A DNA stretch of 8,407 bases from Syntrophomonadaceae bacterium. Lineage in GTDB: Bacteria > Bacillota > Syntrophomonadia > Syntrophomonadales > Syntrophomonadaceae. The stretch lies in contig JAQUBU010000087.1 of NCBI GenBank assembly GCA_028686565.1, forward strand, positions 1-8,407, written 5' to 3'. Made by a program: the position numbers and the translations under genes. A model generated the notes under the pieces. The model saw nothing but the letters and a program-made list of their open reading frames with translations. It made no database searches and was not told the DNA's origin. Below are positions 5,642 through 8,407 of the stretch, piece by piece. Position 1 is the stretch's first letter; every line of letters starts with the position of its first letter.

Positions 5642-6088
5642 GTGAGTAATGAAGCAGCCAGCGAATTGCGTGATTTATTATTCAGCTTTTTGGGATTGTT
5701 TCATGAAAAATTCATCTATCGCTTCCGGAAAAGCAATGAAAGTCATTCTGAAATGAAAAAGAATCATATCAAAATTATTAGTTTCTTATACCGCGATGAC
5801 AGCCTGACTTCTACCGAAATAGCAAAAATGCTGGATCTCGAAAAAGGTAGTGTAACCACCTTAATAGACCAATTAGCAGAACTGGGCTTGGTTAGCCGCT
5901 GTGCTGCTCCCCATGACCGGCGCAAGTCCTTGCTGGTGCTTACCGATTTAGGAAGATCAGAGATGGAGGACATCATTGGAAATGAGCTTAAGGTAATAAA
6001 TGAAATGTTTCATAATCATAAAACTGATGATATACAAGATTTTGTTAACAGCTTGCGCCATGTCATAGAATTCTTAAATAAATTATAG
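5642..6088 (+). CDS. MarR-family transcriptional regulator
   Basis: This 148-aa dimeric winged-helix repressor has a typical MarR length. Residues about 38-68 hold the first helices of the DNA-binding domain. STEIAKMLDLEKGSVTTLID (57-76) is the helix-turn-helix with its recognition helix, and DRRKSLLVLTDLG (92-104) is the wing with the conserved DRR. Helices at both ends (about 5-30 and 108-148) should form the dimer interface. I chose GTG 5642 because GGTGAT at 5632-5637, matching the 3' part of the anti-SD complement, is correctly spaced. ATG 5630 and ATG 5636 are in-frame alternatives that would overlap that site. It is followed 13 bases later by a MATE efflux gene. Divergent to it is the TerC leader. 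It probably represses its own operon through the dyad at 5595-5621 and is released by a pump substrate. Confidence 0.9.
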   Translation: MSNEAASELRDLLFSFLGLFHEKFIYRFRKSNESHSEMKKNHIKIISFLYRDDSLTSTEIAKMLDLEKGSVTTLIDQLAELGLVSRCAAPHDRRKSLLVLTDLGRSEMEDIIGNELKVINEMFHNHKTDDIQDFVNSLRHVIEFLNKL

Positions 6089-6101
6089 AAGGAAGATTTT
6101 A

Positions 6102-7496
6102 ATGGATCATGATATCCCGATGAGGGATCAAGCTATAGGCAGCTTGCTTTGGAAATTCTCGATACCTGCCATCGTCGCCATGCTGGTTAACTCACTATAT
6201 AACATTATTGACCGGATATTTATAGGTCAAGGCGTAGGGTCTGTCGGCATTGCTGCAACTACTGTGGCTTTTCCCCTGATGTTAATTCTTATGGCTTTTT
6301 CAATGTTGATAGGCATAGGCGCTACAGCTCTGATATCAATTCGCCTGGGAGAAAGGAGAAAGGAAGAAGCGGAAAAAATTATAGCCAATGCCATGGCCTT
6401 GTTGATTATATTGCCATTGCTTTTAACCGGCATTTATCTCCTTTTCGCAGATTCTATCTTAATCCTTTTTGGGGCTAGTAAAGAAGTATTGCCTTATGCC
6501 CGTGATTTTACCCATATTATAATGCTGGGTTCCTTTATCGGCTCCATCAGCATGGGTATGAACAACTTCATCAGAGCTGAAGGTAATCCCCGTCTGGCTA
6601 TGTACACCCAGGTTATAGGCACTGTTATAAATATTGTTTTAAACTATGTTTTTATCTTCAAATTGGGATGGGGAATTAAAGGCTCCGCTCTGGCTACCCT
6701 TTCCGGGCAATCGTTTTCCGCGATTTGGGTACTAAGCTATTTCTTTTCTGAGCGAAGCGTGGTAAAAATTCGCATTAAGAATCTTAAATTGCAGCTTCCT
6801 ATTATATCAAGCATCGTAACTATTGGTTTTGCACCATTTGCCATGCAGCTTGCCAACAGTATTCAAAATCTGATACTGAACAAAACCCTGATTATCTATG
6901 GCGGGGATATGGCGCTTTCATCTATTGGTATCATAATGAGCATAGCCACATTGTTATTTATGCCGATCGTAGGTGTAAGCCAGGGAGCTCAGCCTATTAT
7001 TGGCTACAATTTTGGTGCCCAGCAATATGACCGGGTCAAAGAGGCTTTGCAAAAAGCCATTATAGCCGCCAGTTGTATTGCAGTTCTTGGTTTTATAATT
7101 GTACGTTGCTGGCCAACTGAAATAGTGAGTCTTTTTAGTGACGGCAATACCCAGCTTACCAACATGACCAGTAATGCCATGTTAATATTTTTTACTATGT
7201 TCCCGGTAGTCGGTTTTCAAATTGTTTGTTCCAGCTACTTCCAAGCTGTGGGAAAAGCAGTTCAATCCATTATCTTAAGCCTTTCCCGACAGGTTTTACT
7301 GTTTATCCCCTTATTACTTATTCTGCCCAATTTTTGGGGGATCAACGGAGTCTGGCGAACTGCCCCTATTGCTGACGGCCTGGCAGTATGCTTGACGGCT
7401 GCAGTTATTTATTATGAAATCAATAACATTACAAAGAAACATATGCCTGACAAAAAACCGGAGATTAAGGCAAATCCCTCCCCAGAGACCCAATAG
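6102..7496 (+). CDS. MATE-family multidrug efflux pump, MepA-like
   Basis: This 464-aa membrane protein has about 12 hydrophobic segments arranged as two homologous halves, the standard MATE layout. It would expel drugs or cations in exchange for H+ or Na+. Supporting motifs are NSLYNIIDRIFIGQGVG (30-46) in helix 1, RAEGNPRLAM (158-167) after helix 4, and GAQPIIGYNFGAQQYDRVKE (285-304) after helix 7. APIADGLA (421-428) lies near the last helix, and a hydrophilic tail follows from about 443. These resemble the MepA branch more than the NorM or DinF branches. GAAGG upstream of ATG is a modest ribosome binding site. It is cotranscribed with the MarR gene (13-base gap), as Staphylococcus mepA is with mepR. 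The substrate is unknown and the frame is intact. Confidence 0.93.
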   Translation: MDHDIPMRDQAIGSLLWKFSIPAIVAMLVNSLYNIIDRIFIGQGVGSVGIAATTVAFPLMLILMAFSMLIGIGATALISIRLGERRKEEAEKIIANAMALLIILPLLLTGIYLLFADSILILFGASKEVLPYARDFTHIIMLGSFIGSISMGMNNFIRAEGNPRLAMYTQVIGTVINIVLNYVFIFKLGWGIKGSALATLSGQSFSAIWVLSYFFSERSVVKIRIKNLKLQLPIISSIVTIGFAPFAMQLANSIQNLILNKTLIIYGGDMALSSIGIIMSIATLLFMPIVGVSQGAQPIIGYNFGAQQYDRVKEALQKAIIAASCIAVLGFIIVRCWPTEIVSLFSDGNTQLTNMTSNAMLIFFTMFPVVGFQIVCSSYFQAVGKAVQSIILSLSRQVLLFIPLLLILPNFWGINGVWRTAPIADGLAVCLTAAVIYYEINNITKKHMPDKKPEIKANPSPETQ

Positions 7497-7573
7497 AATA
7501 ACGGCAGCCCTCAGCTTAATTCCTCCCTGGCTTTACACACAAATGAACTGTGGGCACTTGTTTGCCAGTAGTG

Positions 7574-7582
7574 TGCTAAAAT
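7574..7582 (+). promoter_or_regulatory. Possible extended -10 promoter for the thioesterase
   Basis: TGC-TAAAAT (7574-7582) is an extended -10 element about 40 bases before the thioesterase start, but no good -35 lies at the right distance. The 125-base gap after the MATE gene has no clear terminator, so readthrough from the efflux operon is an alternative. Confidence 0.3.
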
Positions 7583-7621
7583 TATTAATACATCACTTTA
7601 TCAAGAATTGAGGGAATCTAT

Positions 7622-8020
7622 ATGAAGTGGGAAGATTTCGATCTTAAAAACACTATAATGAGCACCTTGGATATTAATGTTGTTGAGTTTACACAGGAAA
7701 GAGTAACCGCAACGATGCCGGTAACTTCAAAAGTTCACCAGCCCTTTGGTCTGATGCATGGCGGGGTTTCCGTGGTTTTAGCTGAAACCGTGGCTTCCTC
7801 AGGCAGCTACCTGTTCATTGATCCTGAAAAACAACGGGCCGTTGGTTTGGAGATTAACGCCAACCACCTTCGCAGTGTGAGCAAGGGAATGATCAAAGCG
7901 GTAGGAACCCCAGTTCATGTTGGCCGCCGGACTATTGTCTGGGATATTCGTATTTTTGATGAAGATGAAAAGTTGATCTGCATTTCCCGCTGTACCATAG
8001 CTGTTGTAGATATAAGCTAA
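7622..8020 (+). CDS. PaaI-type hotdog thioesterase, MenI/YdiI-like
   Basis: This 132-aa single hotdog-fold acyl-CoA thioesterase is close in length to E. coli YdiI/MenI (about 136 aa). The segment HQPFGLMHGGVSVVLAETVA (39-58) contains Gln40, His46 and Glu55. These align with YdiI Gln48, His54 and Glu63 at a constant offset, so the catalytic site looks intact. VGLEINANHLRS (80-91) is also a strong subfamily signature. MenI hydrolyses 1,4-dihydroxy-2-naphthoyl-CoA in menaquinone synthesis, but YdiI relatives also cleave other aromatic acyl-CoAs. No men genes are nearby, so the substrate is open. A GAGGGA ribosome binding site precedes ATG. The stop codon and the last serine codon lie in the left arm of the downstream palindrome. 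Confidence 0.93.
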   Translation: MKWEDFDLKNTIMSTLDINVVEFTQERVTATMPVTSKVHQPFGLMHGGVSVVLAETVASSGSYLFIDPEKQRAVGLEINANHLRSVSKGMIKAVGTPVHVGRRTIVWDIRIFDEDEKLICISRCTIAVVDIS

Positions 8021-8150
8021 CAGAGTTCTGACAAGGGGGACACAAGGGGACGTTTTTGGTGTGTCATTTTTAACGACACACCAAAAACGTCCCCTTGTGT
8101 CCCCCCTCTCAGAACCCCTTGTCATCCCCCTTGTCAGAACTCTGTTAGCT
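8015..8150. repeat. 136-bp palindromic REP-like element spanning convergent gene ends
   Basis: The outer arms, 8015-8039 and 8126-8150, are perfect 25-nt reverse complements. The inner arms, 8035-8065 and 8075-8105, are perfect 31-nt reverse complements around a 9-nt loop (ATTTTTAAC). The right side has 20 extra bases (8106-8125) resembling a partial duplication of the outer arm (CAGAACCCCTTGTCA). GGGACACAAGGGGACG-type motifs are familiar from palindromic repeats in anaerobic Firmicutes, some mobilised by RAYT-type Y1 transposases; no transposase is present here. It should form a very strong hairpin in both transcripts and probably ends both genes. Confidence 0.85.
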
Positions 8151-8407
8151 AGAACTGGTTCAGCGCTACCAAAATGGGATCCCAAACCGGGCTAAAGGGA
8201 GGGGAATAGGCCAAATCCATTTCGATTATTTCGTCTACTGTTGCTCCCATGGTTATAGCAGTGGCCAGTACATCAATACGCTTGCCAGCACCGCCATATC
8301 CCACTATTTGTCCTCCCAGTAAACGGTGGGTATTTTTTTCTGCAATCAGCTTGACCCAGATATCCCCTGACACCGGGCAATAATGAGCCGCTGTTCTACC
8401 CTTAATG
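8149..8407 (-). CDS. FAD/NAD(P)-dependent pyridine nucleotide-disulfide oxidoreductase, C-terminal part
   Basis: This partial gene runs off the right edge, leaving 85 C-terminal residues. They match the dimerisation domain of the CoA-disulfide reductase / NADH oxidase / persulfide reductase group of flavoproteins. Seen are GRTAAHYCP, KLIAEKNTHRLLGGQIVG, AGKRIDVLATAI and the end DLAYSPPFSPVWDPILVA. The PPFSPVWDP signature lies at the active-site interface in this group. An internal GTG at 8373 could be mistaken for a start, but the frame stays open upstream to the window edge with family-like sequence, so it is not a short gene. The stop codon TAG overlaps the right arm of the palindromic element. 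The exact substrate needs the missing N-terminal FAD domain and catalytic cysteine. Confidence 0.92.
   Translation of the reverse strand, partial: IKGRTAAHYCPVSGDIWVKLIAEKNTHRLLGGQIVGYGGAGKRIDVLATAITMGATVDEIIEMDLAYSPPFSPVWDPILVALNQF

Noticed and set aside
7799..8185. 128-codon minus-strand open frame
   Set aside because: It is antisense to the clear thioesterase gene and crosses the palindrome; an inverted repeat often opens frames by chance.

Overview
The window reads as chromosomal DNA from a strictly anaerobic, low-to-moderate GC Firmicute, probably a Clostridia-type lineage. The support is strong AGGAGG-type ribosome binding sites, sigma-A-like promoters, an anaerobe-type (class I) hybrid-cluster protein, many Fe-S proteins and a yybP-ykoY riboswitch. 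Species cannot be fixed from the sequence alone. All genes outside the repeats look intact. The only truncated gene is the one cut by the right edge.

Left part (1-4258). About 480 bases of non-coding DNA hold nested inverted repeats, including a GTCATTGCGAG-ended MITE-like element. Next comes a plus-strand block of redox genes. It contains an Rrf2-family regulator with three cysteines and a promoter overlapping a likely auto-operator, then hcp (hydroxylamine reductase / NO-detoxifying hybrid-cluster protein), a small cupin, a PCP_red-CGGC two-domain cysteine-rich protein, and a small ferredoxin with a C-terminal CxxC...CxxC module. The likely theme is sensing and handling nitrosative or oxidative stress in an anaerobe. 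Hairpins lie after hcp and after the cupin, so the block may be several linked transcripts and not a single operon.

Middle (4259-5641). A 284-bp fold-back element fills the convergent gap between the ferredoxin and a minus-strand TerC/YjbE-family membrane protein, a probable Mn2+ exporter. The TerC gene is preceded by a complete regulatory leader: an extended -10 promoter, a yybP-ykoY manganese riboswitch, and a terminator whose 5' arm contains the 3' strand of riboswitch helix P1. A short palindrome separates this leader from the divergent promoter of the next operon.

Right part (5642-8407). A MarR regulator and a MATE efflux pump form a two-gene operon with a near-consensus promoter and a dyad operator at the transcription start, laid out like mepR-mepA. 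A stand-alone hotdog thioesterase of the MenI/YdiI type follows. It converges on the C-terminal end of an FAD/NAD(P)-dependent disulfide oxidoreductase that runs off the window. Between them lies a 136-bp long-arm palindrome that holds one stop codon and overlaps the other.

The most notable non-coding observation is that two different inverted-repeat elements both end in a TAGCTA/AGCTAA motif that supplies the AGC-TAA (Ser-stop) end of the adjacent gene. The most notable coding observation is the hcp / cupin / PCP_red-CGGC / ferredoxin cluster as a possible Hcp redox-partner module.
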